DNA of 64,000 nucleotides from Lateolabrax maculatus (lineage: Eukaryota > Chordata > Actinopteri > Acropomatiformes > Lateolabracidae), in contig CM062202.1 in NCBI GenBank assembly GCA_031216445.1, forward strand, positions 14,976,501-15,040,500. The letters are read 5' to 3'. Numbering within the stretch: position 1 is the stretch's first letter; the number at the start of each line of letters is the position of its first letter. This document shows positions 13,036-27,400 of this stretch, in pieces. The position numbers and the translations under genes were made by a program. The notes under the pieces are model-generated. The model did not search any database. It saw only the letters and a list, made by a program, of their open reading frames with translations, and was not told the origin of the DNA.

Positions 13036-16000
13036 TTAAATTGCTTCACGCTCCCTACAGTATATTCTTTTCCTACATTTGGAAGTCAGGGTGGAGAACC
13101 TGAGAGTGAAAAGAAAGAATGCAGCCAGGGCAGCAAGTGAAGAGTGAATGCAATGAATTGAGTGGAGGAGTTCTTGAGGCTGTCTGCATGCTTTCTGTCT
13201 TTCATTCTCCCGTCTTCTTTCTTGCACTCTTTCTGTCACCGTCCTTGAAGCGGAGAGGGGAGCATTCAGTGCCGGTGACGAGAGACAAAAGACAAAATGT
13301 CACACATGCACACTCACTTATACTTTATATACACAGAAATACAGACACGTGCGCGCAAGTCATATGCACAGTACAGTACGCTAAGGGACATTGTTACATA
13401 AACGAACTGACACGTGTTGCTGGAGATACTCCCACACAAACACATGTACTTTCTTTATTTGTCTTTGTTTTTATTTTGTTTCTTGTCTTTTCCCTGTGCT
13501 TTCATTAACTCCAGCCTCTGCCTTTCTCTCCGAGATTGCGTCTCTCTCCCCTATACTTTATCTTCTCTTTTATTTTCACTTGGATTTCCTCCCAAAAACA
13601 AGCTCTTTCTCTTCTAAATAGAGCTTTTTTTTTTTTTGGTTGTCTCGGTCCCTCTATCCCTCCTCAGCGTGGCTTTGTCCTGCTGCACAGATCCATTCAT
13701 TTTATGTCTATGAAAAACCCACACCAGGATAGTCGTCAAAGCAGATTACTCATGTACAGCACATTCTGTGGATAGCTATTTTATTTATTTTATTTGTTGT
13801 TTCTTATAGTTCCAACCACCCACAGAGGTACAGGCCTCACTACCACCAATGAAATACACTTAAGAAAAATACGGAAAGAATACAACTAATATGTATTGCT
13901 CAAGGAGAAGTGCTGTTTACAAATTCTTTGTAGGAGTAAAAGTGCTGCTTTTAAAATCGTCCTGTTAAAAAGTAACAAGACCGCTGGTGTGGCTAAAAAG
14001 TAGCATTTGAAATGTGCCTATAATTGAGCATATACTTAGGTAAAAACCAAAACTATCCTACAGTTTCCCCTGCTCACATTTATTTCATAATAATTTAATT
14101 AATAGGCTGGACTGTTGATGTAGGCATTTCAACCAAATTAAAAGCACATGTAGACTTTGGGCACAGCTGAAACTTGTGGATACCTGAAGAAGGCTGGTTT
14201 GACTTGATCGATGATTGTCATTACCTCATTTTTTTGTGATTTGTTTTAATACTTTGCCAACCTACTTTCCAAAGGAGACTTTTGCTTTTCCTGTCTTTTT
14301 GTTATTTTGGTGCCCAACGCAGACTGTGTTTTCCACAGGTTCTTTTCTGTATGTAAAGCTTCTTCTTCAGTTCTTTAAATCCCTGCAACAACCTGAAGGA
14401 AAAATGCCAGAGCGCAGCGCAGTGTCATTACACACGGCTGTCCACTGTGTTTACCATCATTAATCATGTGTAACCGACAAAATAACCACACACAGCTTTA
14501 CACACATTGGACCGGTTGGCTATAACTCTGTTTTCTGACGGATTACCAGCGCTCATTAATCCTGTATGTCACACTTGCTTTTCCAATTTTTTATTTTTTT
14601 TTAATTTAATGGTTAATTTTTTATTTTTGAAATGCATTACGAAGCAAACGACACTGTATCATATTACGTATTACATACATATATCATTTTCAACGTGAAA
14701 TACATTAGAAGTAGAGAGTAGTGTCAGATTGATGCAATCTTATAAACTGCTTCACCAAACATTTTCTTTAATATTGATTTCTATTGTCATTGTCTTCTGC
14801 AACATTCAGACAGAAATTTTTTTTCCTGAAGAGGCGTCTCTTCATTTGTTCAGATGTTGTCGTCGTCATGCCTCACTTTGACTGGCCCAGTTGTTTCAAA
14901 GCGTTGAGTCCAGTGATATGGCTGGCTGAGAGTGTATCTATTAATCACCACGTCCTCGGATCTATGTTACCAATGCACTTAGTGCACTTGCCTGATTTAA
15001 ACAGGGACCATAAACTCTGAACGCAGAGACTAAAGAGCTGAGGCTGTCTTCCCCCTTGGGGTCCATGGAAGAGGGACAGCAGCACACTGGGACCCCGAAA
15101 CACATTGGTCACTGCTGTCAACCTGGTAAAGCCCTATTCCCACACACATTAGACTGCAAATACCTCTATCAAGTAGAAAAAAACTGTTTTCTGTATTATA
15201 TGTAAGAATGTAAGCACATCTGGGTGGTGATGTATTGTCTGGCAAACTTCTTGTTGATCAAAACATTGTATGTTTTGCAAGACATAAAGTGGCAAGGAAG
15301 AAATGTAAAAGAATCTCCCAAAGTTCACTGGTCAGATGAACTGAGCTGAAGGTAACAGGCACTTGGGTGAACTCAAACCTCCAACTGTCATCAAAGTAAG
15401 CACCAGTTTTGGCCTTTGTTTTTGTTTACTGATAACGGTTGGTTGTGGTTATTGCACATTGTCAGTTAATTCTGTACATTCTTGATCGATCGAGCTGTTA
15501 ATGGTGGACAATCGATTAATCAGTAACATATTTGAGGGATATTTAGGATGTTGCAGGTGAAAATGGTGGAAAAGGTTTACTACAAGATCTGTATAACAGC
15601 GTACTGAACATCTTCATTTCTGCCAGAACTGTACATCCAAAATACAAGTTGGTGTGTGTGTGTGTGTGTGTAAGCTATTACTAGATGACTTGATATGCGT
15701 AATGGCTCTGCCAGTGCATCAGAATGATTGAAATAGAAATAGATGGAAGCTGTCAGAGAGGTTGAAAGTCAGAGAGTTGGATAAATCGCTGCTGTTGTGG
15801 CAAAAAGAAATGTGTAACTCCATTCTTTAACCTTTTCTTTATTTTACTTTAACCTTTCTTTTTTAGAATTTATTTGTGAGTGCCATCATCATTGCTTTGA
15901 AAGAAAGCCACCAGAGGTATTTCCACATTTGTTTAAAAAAAACAAAAACTGTAAAGAAATGCTTTTACAGCTGTTATTTAAAGTGTGACAGTGTGAAAAC

Positions 16001-18576
16001 ACAGACACACTAAGAGCCATATGCCTAACATATGGAGACAGATTATTAATGCACACACACAGCCTCCTGTCTTCAGCTGACTTTTAGTAATTTTGCAGCC
16101 AGCAGCAAACCACACAGCAGTATGTAACAGGGTGGGATTAGGGGAAATACATTATCAGAAGTTGTGATGAAAACTGGTTTCAGTCATGACCGATGAAATT
16201 ATTTTTAAAAGCAACACACTCCACCGCATACTGATCATTCCCTGCTGGAAAATAGGTGCATGGAGTGGATCTGCCACAAAGGTTTCTCCCAGGAGGAAAC
16301 TGATGTTGTTGCGTGGGAAGCGCAGACTCACCATGACTGAGCATACAGCCTCTTGATTTCTAGGAGTTAACACATTTGGTTAATGGTGTGCTCCTCCGGT
16401 CTGACACTCCACGTGTCAGGATTGCAAAACATGCAATCCAACACAACTACCCCTGTCACTTTCTGTGTCGACAACCATGTACAACACCACGAATGCCTTT
16501 GAGGAGACTTCTGTCTGAAAGTGTGCGCTATTATAAAATATTCTTTATTCATTGCGCCAATTTTAAAAGACACGCAAAAGGTACATTGAGGCAACGTGAT
16601 GCCGCAAGGAGGAAGCTATGATAGCAGGCTTTTGACACTGCCTTTGAATGGGGCCAGTCAGAACAGGTATAAACACTTTTGCCTTTAGACGTGGTCAGAT
16701 GACTCATCGCATGCCTAGTTTGTTTGAAGCATACTAAACCTTTACACTGAGAAATCATTAATTTATACAAATGAGCAGTACCAAACATTTTATTATCAAT
16801 CCAATGGGCAGTAATGGGGGAAGTATCTAGATATCATTACCCATACTGATACTGATATTAGTAGAAGTTGAATGTGTCCAGAAAAGTTTTCACATCCTAT
16901 AAAAGTGTTGGTATTATAAACTGGCCTATGACCCTGAACAGAGTATAAATAGATGTATGGAACTTAAATATGAGCAGTTACGCAATATTTGTCAATTTCT
17001 TTACCAAGAGTTTTAAACTAAACTAAACTGTTTTTTTTCTGGGGCGGGGTTGTAGCAAAACTAAGATTGTGAGGAAGGGTTTAAGAAGCCTTTGTTTGCA
17101 ATGCAAACATAGTTTCGTTGAAATACTGTACATTATTACAAATGAAGCAAGAGTTAGTAAACTCTTGGAATCGACTGGTATGAGGAGTGGTAGAAGGGGC
17201 ATGGTAAAACAGGTGATATCTTTATGGGATGATTGTGACTCCAGTCAGATTGTCCCAAATTAAAGTATCATTACGAATAACCACAAGACAACCCCTGAAT
17301 ACAGAGTACTGACGACTAATAATACTCAACTGTGTGTGTATATCTTATATTGAATGTGTGTGTGCATAATGTATGCAAGTGTGTGCTCTCTCCTTTATTT
17401 CTAGCCTCTGAGATGATCTAAACCAAGAGTCAACTTGTGCATCCAACATAAACACATACACATTTTCTCACTCTCTTTGATGGAGAGCCAGACTGTCAGA
17501 TGACTATCAACGGGGTCAATCGTCCCATCAGCCCTTTTCTGCTGAGATGAATGATCAGCGAGGTTTAAAATTGCCTGATGTGATGCTGGAGGTTAAACAG
17601 AACAGCAGTGTAGCGTTAACTCAACACAGGTCTGATGAGCGCCGACAGCAGATGTGAGGCCAGTTGGCTTCACGATGCTGAAATTTCACTTGAAGCTGTC
17701 AGCAGAGGCATATCAACACTATTCAATAAAACAGATGTGATGGGTGATTCCACCTTTGTAACCCTGATAACATACCTCCAGAAAACCCCTGCCCCTTTTC
17801 CCCAACAGACACTTGCACACAGAATGATTTTCAAGGCTTGTATAGCATTTATGCTTTTCCTTACCTTTTATACAGCTGTAAATCAGAAGCTCTCAAAGGC
17901 TTTAACCCTAAATTGCAACAGTTTGAGGATTGATTCCCAGAACAGGCTATTATCTATTTCAGATCTGTAATAATACAAGGACGGATGCTTGAATATCACC
18001 ACAATGAGCAGCCCAGCCACTGTGTGAGTTCCACACCACAAGTGACAATTTGTTCTAATTCTAGTAGTGATTTCCAGGAGAGCATTTTTGTTCTGTTGTT
18101 TAGCAGACTGTTTCATCCTCAGCCTTGAGTGACTCAAAGTCACATGTGGCACGAACAGGAGACCCCCCATAGTATATGAATCCTCCCTGTAGTGAGGTTT
18201 CCTGACAAGATCTGAAGCGAATCACAAGAGACTCTGTTGCTTTTTTGTTTGAGCTTCACAGTATAGCTTCTGATCTTTGACATTAATGACAAACTGGTAT
18301 ATTACCTGCAAAAATTAAAAATAAACGATGCTGAAATCAGTTTGGGTGCCATTTTATGAATGGAGGTCTGTTTATGTACATGGAGCAACAGGGTTTTTAA
18401 GGCCATATAAAACACAATTAAAGTCATTCAAAAGTAATGCAGAAAAAGAATAAAACATTTAAATTTCTTTTCTTTCTGTTCACAGGTGTTTTTGTGCACA
18501 GGAAAAAATACGAAAATGAAGACCTTGTATATCTACAAAGTCATGGCTACAGGAGGAGCAGAAGAATTTATTTAAA
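13036..18576. other. non-coding stretch
   Basis: No supported gene. The first part (13180-13640) is pyrimidine-leaning on the + strand. A (GT)n microsatellite lies at 15652-15671. A patch at about 13850-14015 ('aagtgctgtttac', 'aaaagtgctgctttt', 'gttaaaaagtaac') vaguely resembles the 'acttaagtaaa' repeat family seen at 52335-52800. Confidence 0.5.
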
Positions 18577-18840
18577 GCAATAGTTTGAGATTTTGGAAGT
18601 GAGCTTATTCGATTTCTTGCTGAGAGTTAGATAACAAGATTGTTGCTGCTGTCTCATCTGTCTGTTTAGCTTAGCATAAAGACAAAATGTAACAACAGAG
18701 CACGGCTCGCTGTTTTCCTCTGTTTCCAGTCTTAATAGTAAGCTAAGTTAACCTGCTGCTGGTTGTAGCTTCATGTTGTATGGACAGATACTAGAGTGCT
18801 ATTCATCTGAGCAAATACGCTTATTTCCCAAAATGCAATG
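18577..18840. repeat. fold-back (inverted) copy of a teleost dispersed repeat
   Basis: The left arm (about 18577-18690) contains 'gagattttgg', 'gagcttattc', 'tgctgagagttagat' and 'gtttagcttagcataaagac'. The right arm (about 18711-18836) is the same kind of sequence reversed: its complement reads 'cattttgggaaataagcg', then 'catgaagctacaaccagc', 'ggttaacttagctta' and 'aagactggaaacagagg'. Together the arms form a palindrome of about 260 bp. A single-orientation relative lies at 31391-31650. From memory this is an abundant teleost dispersed family. No coding capacity is seen. Confidence 0.65.
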
Positions 18841-21170
18841 CAAGTATCTCTTTAATGGATTCAGTGCATAAAGATGTCTCTTAGTGTTATCAGCGGAGAC
18901 GAACATAATTGTTTATTAGATTTGCTCAGCAGCTCCATTCCCCTTAGTGAAGTTTAACAGAGTGCATATTGCCAGTGGACTGTTGAGACAATGCAAATTT
19001 GATTCATGTCATTGCATCCTGCACATCTTCTGGCCATTGTCCCGTTTTATAGCTTCAAGGTTCAACCAGCTGCAGCAGTGGGGAACTTCAACTGGACACA
19101 AACCCCGGCATTGCATGACACGTCACTCTGTGTTAAAGCACTGACAAAGTGTCTAAGTGTCAGCTTCAATTGTTGCCACTTCAGAGCTTTGGAGGGATGT
19201 TACAGTGTGGGATTATGGGCTGGTAATGTCCTGCGGATGCTGTATACTTTACAGCATGCTGTAAAAACTTCTACTTGTTTTTTTCCTTTTAAAGCTTCTA
19301 AATGTAACATAAATTTATAAACTTTTAACGACATGAGTGCAAATTCCTAAAAGACCTTGTGGGAGTGGAAGACGGGATGACAGAGGGGAAAGAAATGGAG
19401 AGAGAAAGAGAGTAGGGGTGGCAGAGAGACGGACAGGAAGAGAAAGAGAGTAAGAGATCAGATAAAACAGACAGTGGAGAATTGAAGTTAATTTGTTTCT
19501 TTGATGAGAGCAGGACACCCAGAATCTGATTTTCAATATTATTGAAACACTTTCAAATCTGATATATCTCTGCCCTCACAATAAAGATCTGCTCTTGTGT
19601 CTGTCCGAATCCATTTATCTCCCTATCTGTCTCCTTGTTTATTTTAGTCTTTTTTCCCCGAATTCTTCATCCCCTTTCTCTTATATCCCACACACTTAGT
19701 TGTCTCTTACCCACCACGTTTTGTGTCTCTGACGTACTTTCCTTCCTCTATTACTTTCCTTTTCTGACGTTTTCCCTTCGCCTCCTTGTCTTATTGTCCT
19801 TTTATGTCCCCTTTCATTTTCACTCCTCTCAGTCCTTCCGTCTCCCTCCCACTCCTGTTTTGTCCTCTCTCTACCCTTTCTTTCTGCCTCTTTGTCCCTT
19901 TCTCCCATCCTTTCCTCCCTTGCTCGCCCTCTCCTACATCTCCTCACCCTCTTTCCTCCTTCCTGCCTCGCCCTCCCTTTTTTTTTGCTCCTCTGAAATG
20001 TATTACTGTCATCTAGTGTTTAAAGAATGAACCACAGCAACACTGTCTATGATCAGTGGAACAGGCAAGTCCTCCTTTCCTCTCCTCTGCATCAAAAACA
20101 ACAATACAGATTCCTTCATGATGATATTAAAATTATTTAGTGTGCTTTTTTGTCATTGCTGGGATCTGTGAAAATCTTGTACAAAGAAAAACACATTTCA
20201 TTGAAAATAATTAACACTCTGTAGAGAGTGTCCAACATGCTTAATGACCTATGTAGTTGCTCAAACACTAACTAACCCCTATAACATCTCACTCTAGTTA
20301 TCTCCACTTTAAAAATAAATGGTGATGAAGCATAAAAGACACCCACTAAGCACTAGCTGCGATATTGTGTAGATGTTGATGGAAAATGTACACATACACT
20401 GAGTGCTGGCCAATCCATACTGCAAGGTACTGTACATTTTGTGACACACCACCTTTATCTGAAAACGTTGCCCACATCTATCTGACAGGAATAAAACACG
20501 TTGGAAACAGCATGAAAACAAGCTCCATGGAGAGAATGTTCTGGGTGAAAGGTTTCAGGTTTTCTCAGCTGTGTATCGGATATGTGTGGCTTGCCTGGTC
20601 TTGTTTGATTGATAAATCTTAAAGCTTTAGAGATTTTTGTTCAGCTGATTTGAGTGAGTTATTGAATTCTGAAAACAAGATGCTGATCGTTTACACGCAG
20701 GGATGGTTGTAAAATTTGATTAGAGTGATTACAGTTAATATCTTGAATACAAATACAAATACAAGGTGTTGTGTCTCCATACGCCTACTCCACAGGCCGC
20801 CCTAGCAACAGTCTGCTGAAATGGCTTACTATGAGTTATAAGACGGATCTCATTGTGTGAACAGCAGGCCCAGCTGTCTTACTGTCAGGTATGTGAAGGT
20901 TAATGCTACTTTTGCTGGGTGAGCCATTCATTTTTGGGAGAGCAATTATTGCATGCATTAGCCCAAGTTTCAGTCCACTACTTTTATCATCTGCAGTAGC
21001 TGATGATTATCTGGAGTAAGTTGGATAACTAAGATTACAAATATACAAACATAAGGAATGTTAGTGTCAGAGGGTTTCATGTTATTATAGAAAAGTCAGG
21101 ATCATATATGAGAGAAGTGTTCGGACGAGGATTATAGTCGTGGCTAATGAAATAGAAGGATTTTTACTTG
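18841..21170. other. non-coding stretch with purine and pyrimidine tracts
   Basis: No supported gene. A purine-rich block lies at 19360-19465 and a long pyrimidine-rich block at 19608-19996 (listed separately). Open frames inside these blocks are composition artefacts. Confidence 0.55.
19608..19996. repeat. long polypyrimidine tract
   Basis: About 390 bases of mostly C and T on the + strand, following a GA-rich block at 19360-19465. The two blocks are roughly complementary in composition. The 131-codon frame here, full of L, S, P and F, is not a gene. Confidence 0.75.
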
Positions 21171-21460
21171 AGAAATCAGTGGAGTGCATATTGGGTGGAG
21201 GATGATGGAATATATAGAGGGGCTCTGTTAATCTGACTCGAGCAGGAAGATTATTCCACAACAGGATTTGGGACCGGGTGTGGCGATGACCAGCCTGGTA
21301 CAGGGAAATTGGAGCCAAGCAGCCAGCCGTGACAGAATGCAGAGCATGGACTCGTATGTCTAACCATGGCCTGGAGGTATGGAGCTGCAGATCCCTTCAT
21401 AGCTATGTGTGCCAACACCAGGGATTTTGAAGTAGTATGAGCAGCCTCAGGGAGCCAGAA
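21171..21460 (-). mobile_element. decayed LINE (non-LTR retrotransposon) ORF2 3' end
   Basis: The - strand from about 21457 downward reads FWLPEAAHTTSKSLVLAHIA and then GSAAPYLQAMVRHTSP. After a frame change it reads LLWNNLPARVRLTEPLYIF (around 21260-21205). This matches the C-terminal tail of fish non-LTR retrotransposon polyproteins: a WLP...K.LVL...NG.AP.YLQ.LV block followed by ..APQWWNELP..VRTAESL.IF. The frame break between the blocks and the lack of an upstream reverse transcriptase domain mark it as a dead, 5'-truncated copy. The clade cannot be fixed from this remnant. Confidence 0.7.
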
Positions 21461-24400
21461 GAGGGGACTGTATGACAGAGTTAATATGAAGGAATTTGGG
21501 GAGGTTTGAGACAAGACAGACTGCAGTCTTTGGGATGAGTTCTGGGGGCTCAAGGAACTGTTTCAGGAAACAGACTACAAGAAAATTGGAGTTGAGATAC
21601 TGTGACTTAAAGATTTGCTGAGTGCCTGCAGATGATACATCTGCTTTGAGAGATGTTGTAGTGTAAACCTGCAGGATCAGGTGGTAGACGTAATAGCATG
21701 ACTTTTAAGAATCACACTGAAATTCAAGGCATTCAGTTTGCTTGAGCTGAAGTTTTTTTTTTTTTTACTTATTTCCATATGGTTTGGTTATAAGTGAGGA
21801 GAAGAAGAACATGGATATCAACATAAAATGACCCTTTAGGGAAGAGACAGCTGTTATCTGCCAGTAATGACTTCAATGCAGGTTGGCTTTCCAAACCAAC
21901 AAATTTGCTAAATCAGCCACTTTTACAACAGATTCACAAATTCTCAAACCTCTTTGCTTGTTCTGTCTTTATTGCATGACAAGAAATAGATGTCAAATCC
22001 TAACCATAGCACTGTACAAGTTGTTCAGTTGGTTCAGCTTTACAGTTTATGCGTACATTGTTACATTTAATCTGCTTCACCAACTGCTATCCACTGAAGT
22101 CTATAGTGTATAACCATTGCCAGGTTTTGGTAAAAAGACACAGTGCAAATTATTAGTTAATTCAGTCTATTCAGTGCTTCATTTGCAAGTGTGCAGGCTC
22201 AGCTGTTAAAGTGACCTGTTTCATTAGCATTTAATAGGGTTGAACTGTGCAGTTGCCGCATTGCACTGGAGGGAGAAGCAGTTTTGGCTCTAAAACGCAA
22301 ATTTTACAATAGTGAATCAACTGAATAATTTCTGAGAATTGGTCTACTTTTAACTGGTCAGCAGAATGCATAAAATGAATGTTTAATGTTGGTGGGATCA
22401 AGTCATTTCAGAGAGTGAAACTTTGTCAGTTGTATACGCTGATTGTGCATACTAATTCAGTTGTAAAACACTGATTTAGTCAGTGTTCAATTCAGTGTTG
22501 TAAAACACTGTTTGGAGCCATTCAACACATGGCATTATCATGTACGTCATTCATCATACCATAATGTCCATTATTATAGTGCTGTTTTAACTTGTGACAG
22601 AAGGTATCAGCGTTTAAACGATGGCTGGAAATAATATCCTAAACCAACTGGGCAATGTAGTTTCTACCAAACATTACTAAAACATTGTTTTGGGGATATT
22701 TTCAGCTCCAGATTTAGTGCTCTAATGAGTATTTACAGCAGCATTATGGGTTATATGGGATTGGCTCAAAACAAACTACAGTACCCATACATATTGTAAT
22801 AAAGGAACATGTCAACCAGTGCATCAGTGTGGCTTACTGATGTGTTTCAAGTGTTTTTGAACAATAATGGAGCAGGTTTATAGAACTGAGGAATAAGTTA
22901 AATCAGGCTTTGGGTACAAAAGCAAAACTTGTTACTTTGGTCAAAATTGACAATACGAGAAAATACACCTGATTTATTCTTCAATATTGGATCACCTTTC
23001 TTTAAGTAGTTGTTTTATGCTTTAAAGTTGTCATTATATTCTGCACAGCCTTGCAACAACACAGAGCTAACACTGTATACAAGCCTCTGAAATTCCTTCT
23101 CCATGTCTGAAATCCTGCAATAATAAGAACCTTGATCTCACACTTTAAGTATGAGGAACACTGCTGGGACAACCCGGAGCAATGATTGCCTTCTTGTCTG
23201 TAGATTGTTCAGTAGATTGATAGAACAAGTGAGAAGTTTAACCATAGTGTGCTATTCTCTACACTATAAAACTTATTTCACTGCTTTAGCATTTGATATT
23301 TGATCTAATGTCCATGTAATTCTATTTAATTCAACATTATTTCTGTCTTACAGCTTTTATTTACCCTAATGTCTTTAGTTTACAAGAGTTTAGAGCACAC
23401 ACGCAATCTTTATCACTGTCTCTTCTGTAACCAGGCATGTACATAAACCAGCTCAACTGAGCTTGTAGCATACTATTCCAGCAGCCCACTGTTGTCGACG
23501 TGAGAACCTGAAATAAAGATACCCTGCTTTCTGTGGAGACAAACCCATGGACACATTAGCCCACATAGGCACCGTCACCAACATGAGGATGCTCGCACAA
23601 ACACACAGACCTAAACAAACTTAAGGATAGAACGCGCACTCACACAAACCTCTCAGATGTGAGAGGACACCTTCCTACACACATTTGTGCACACATACAG
23701 ATCAAGTGTATGCTGTCGGATTTAGTCATACGTTTGAGCAGGATTACAAACACAACACAACACAATACAAAGCTTGGATGAGATAAACATTTATTGAAAT
23801 GCTGGCTGATAAAACTGAAGATAACAGCGGAAAATGGACCAGCTCCCACACATACACGCACACACATAAGTAAAGTGGATAATAACAAGTGGGGCACAGA
23901 TTTTGGGTGAGCATCACAAGTGAAACGATGTAGTAAGCTGATTTGCTTGCCGCAGAGCCACTGCACTGACATGCTCTGCATTTCATATTTCCATGTTAGT
24001 GACTTTATTTGAGCTGTGCTCCAGGCCTATGGATCATTGAAACCACTTTACATCATAACCCAGAATAATGAAGACACGCTCAACCTGCAATTTACCCATT
24101 TATATCAGAAAGCTGTCTCGCGTTGATGTTTAATTGTTGCCGTTCACACAAGAGCCAAGTTTGAAATTACAGCTCCATACTCTCCATTTCCAAACAAAAG
24201 CACTTTACCAGAGCTAATATAATTGTATTTGCTGAAGGTGTCAACTTTCAGTTCATTAAAAGTAGTTGCTGCAATCTTTACCCTAAAGATAAAACTTGAC
24301 AAACAGTGCTGATATTTTAATTTCTTTGTTTGATCTCCTTACGGGAAGTGAATGCTAAAACCAAAAATGTACAATAATGTTCATCTGTCTCTGAACCTGA

Positions 24401-27400
24401 GAAGAATGTATGCTTTTCAGACCTAGAGCTAGTATTCCTGTAACTGTATATTAATCCCACAGTTATTATCCAACACATTAATTAGATAATATTAAATAAA
24501 CATTAAAAAATGAAAGCTAAATAACATGTATGAGTTAATGGCGAGCCACCTATGCACTTACAGTGGATATTTTGTGATGATGGTGTTGTTTTGTGCTGAT
24601 GCTGGTGTATTGTGAGCCACTAGTTGCCCTTTTTCAATGAGCAGGGGAAGTACATTTATGGCCCGTTGTCCCTCTGGCCTCCCACACACCAGCATAGATG
24701 AGTAAAAGCCCTGAAGGAAGTGTTCAAAGGGTTGATGCTGGCATAATTTCAGTAGGGAGAGATGATGGAGATGTGAGGCTGGTGCTGGTACAAAGTCTTG
24801 AGGTTGAGGGTGGATGGCGATAAACAAAGCCCTAGACAGTCTCCTGCAGCACCAGATAGGATTGCTGCAAAGACGCAAAGACCCATGCAAGCTGCAAGTG
24901 ATTGGCAAGGACTTAGCCGAATAAAAAAATAAAGTCTGCATGATTTCTCTCTGTGTGGTTGGTTTTAGTTTTGGAAGTGCAAAAATATGCTTTTCTGGCA
25001 ATGGCTATAAAGAGTTGGCTTGAAAAAGTGGATCGAAGTCAACTGGGAAACCCCTCCTTCCCGCTGAAAATAGGAAACAACATTTCCCAACAGGTTAATC
25101 TCATTCCTTCCATAGTGTAGCTCAGTAGCGATTATCTTTCCACACAAAAATATATGTTTTGTCTAATTGGTTGACAGGTGTCCAACAAATTCAACAGTGG
25201 GGGTTGCTGCTTGCTTGTCTTACCTCAACTCTATTTACTCTCCACCGCATTACAATAATTCCAAATTTCTACCACCAAATAATTGCCACAGTGGCAGCAA
25301 AACAAATGATTTTGGTCACGCAGATGAATTTGAAAAAAAAAAAAAAACGAGAAAAAACATTTCAGCAATCTCGTAATAAGTATAAATATGTAAAATACAT
25401 ATGTGCCTTTGTTGTACAGTACCCTAACTTTTTTGTCAGTATCTACTGTATCATACTGATGTAGAGGCTAAGGTTAATTATGTACAAGTGTGCCATGTTT
25501 ACTAGCTGAACTACTCCAAGCTCCCGACACTCTATTCCTGTCTTATATTTCACAGTTTCCTGCTGTGCAGCTGAACTAGTAAAGCGTCTGGCTTCTGATG
25601 AATTCATTTATTTATGATATTGGGGGAGAGCCTCCTTCATTGGTCCAAATCCTCCTGGGATCTCTTTGGTTAAGTGAAGTCACTCATTGAGCCTAAACAA
25701 TGCAGTGAATATGCGTCAATGAGCAAAGTGATCACTGGCAGAGCAAATGTGCTCATTCATTGTCAAGAGTGTGTTGAGTAATTAAGATCTGAAAGCTTAC
25801 ATACTTAGCATACTAATGCTTTGATCACATCACACCATGAGAGTTGTGATTTTTTTCAAGCATTTACTTTCGACCCAAATGTTCAATTTGTGGTCGCCAA
25901 AAAGTGGATCTTGTTGATGCTTCTTATGTGTTTGTGTTTCATCACAGTCTAGGTTGGGACTTTCAAAGCACAGTCAGAACTCAATGTAATAATTACAGGA
26001 AGTGTAAGATTATTACATTTATAAGTTAGTGAAGAAAAGACCCAAAGCTTGGGGAAATTTCATGCTGCCAAAGCTTCTTTTGTAGTCTAAATAATGAAAC
26101 ATGGGCTTCAGGCTATTAGTGGTATACCCTAAAACAAGAGCATACAAAGATGGATTTTTGTCATGTTTAAAAAATTCAACTGCTCTCTTTTATAGTATTA
26201 TTTAGTGAGTTTCTCCATATTCTATTGTACAGAAAGTCATTACAGCTGGTAAATGTTTGATAGTGCTAAGTGATAATTATAGAATCCATCCACCACTGAG
26301 TCCCATGAGACTTTCTGGTGCATCCTGGTCATTCGTCAGGCTGACACTCATGCCATGTAGTCGTGTGTGTGTGTGTGTGTGTGTGTAGTCAAACTACTTC
26401 ACAACCTTTGACACCAGTCACTCCTTCTCACTTTCTCACCTACATGTACGTACTCGCCCTCTGCTGGTTGACTGTCGGATAAAAACAGCTCTGGTAATTT
26501 TCCAGTAGGCGCCTGGATGTTTACAGAGGACACTTGTGAAATTGTGTAATGGTTCAAATGTGGATGTGTGGTGAGGAGGTTATGTAAGTGCATCTCTCAA
26601 GTCTGATTCATGCGTTCTCAGATCTGCATGAGTGTGTTTGTGTGTTTGTTCAGGAAGGGGTGGTACTCTGAAAAAATTGTGGAGTTGAGGCACCTTTCTG
26701 TGCCCCTCAGCGTATAAACACATATCACCAACACTCAAAGTCACGGAGAGACACTAACAAGGCCAAGCGAGTGGGTAGAATATAAGATATATATTGAAAA
26801 GTGCACACCCACAGAGACGCATGCACAAAAACACCTGCATAACTGCCTGAGCAATTTCAGCTTCACTAAGAAGGTCAGAACACGGACGTGTGTGTTGTAG
26901 CAATGATTCAGTTCCCCAATGTGGGGAAACACATTTGCCTTTTAAAACCTTTATGGTGGGGAGCTAATTGCAAATCCAAACATTAACTCTCAGGCTGCTC
27001 TCAGTCCAGTCGTGTTTGTTTAGGCAGTCATTTGCTTTTTCACATTTATTTTTCTAAATAATTTCACATCTAAATTGCTACTTATTTCAACGAGAAAAGA
27101 ATAATGAGAAGTCAGAATCACTTCTCATCGGGAGCCTGAATTGAGTACTAAATTGAATACTAAGGTAAAAAATGTGATTTGCCGGGTCTTTGGCCCTGCT
27201 GCCTAAAAGCGTCCGGAGTTTCAGAGCTTTTACCAATTTCTTGCCTCCTCTCACTACGCTGTGTTTCTGTACTGGACACTGAAGGCCAATTCCCAGTGCT
27301 CATTATGTGACATTTGTGTTGAATCATGAATCATGGGACCCCCTCCCTGCAGTTTATTAAAGTTGGCTCCTTGTCTACATTCCCGGGTAAGAGTCTTTGT

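Noticed and set aside
12452..13049. Long - strand frames of 92 and 178 codons
   Set aside because: Low-complexity S/L/P/F peptides from the complement of a polypurine tract.
19635..20030. 131-codon + strand frame and its - strand partner
   Set aside because: Composition artefacts of a polypyrimidine tract.
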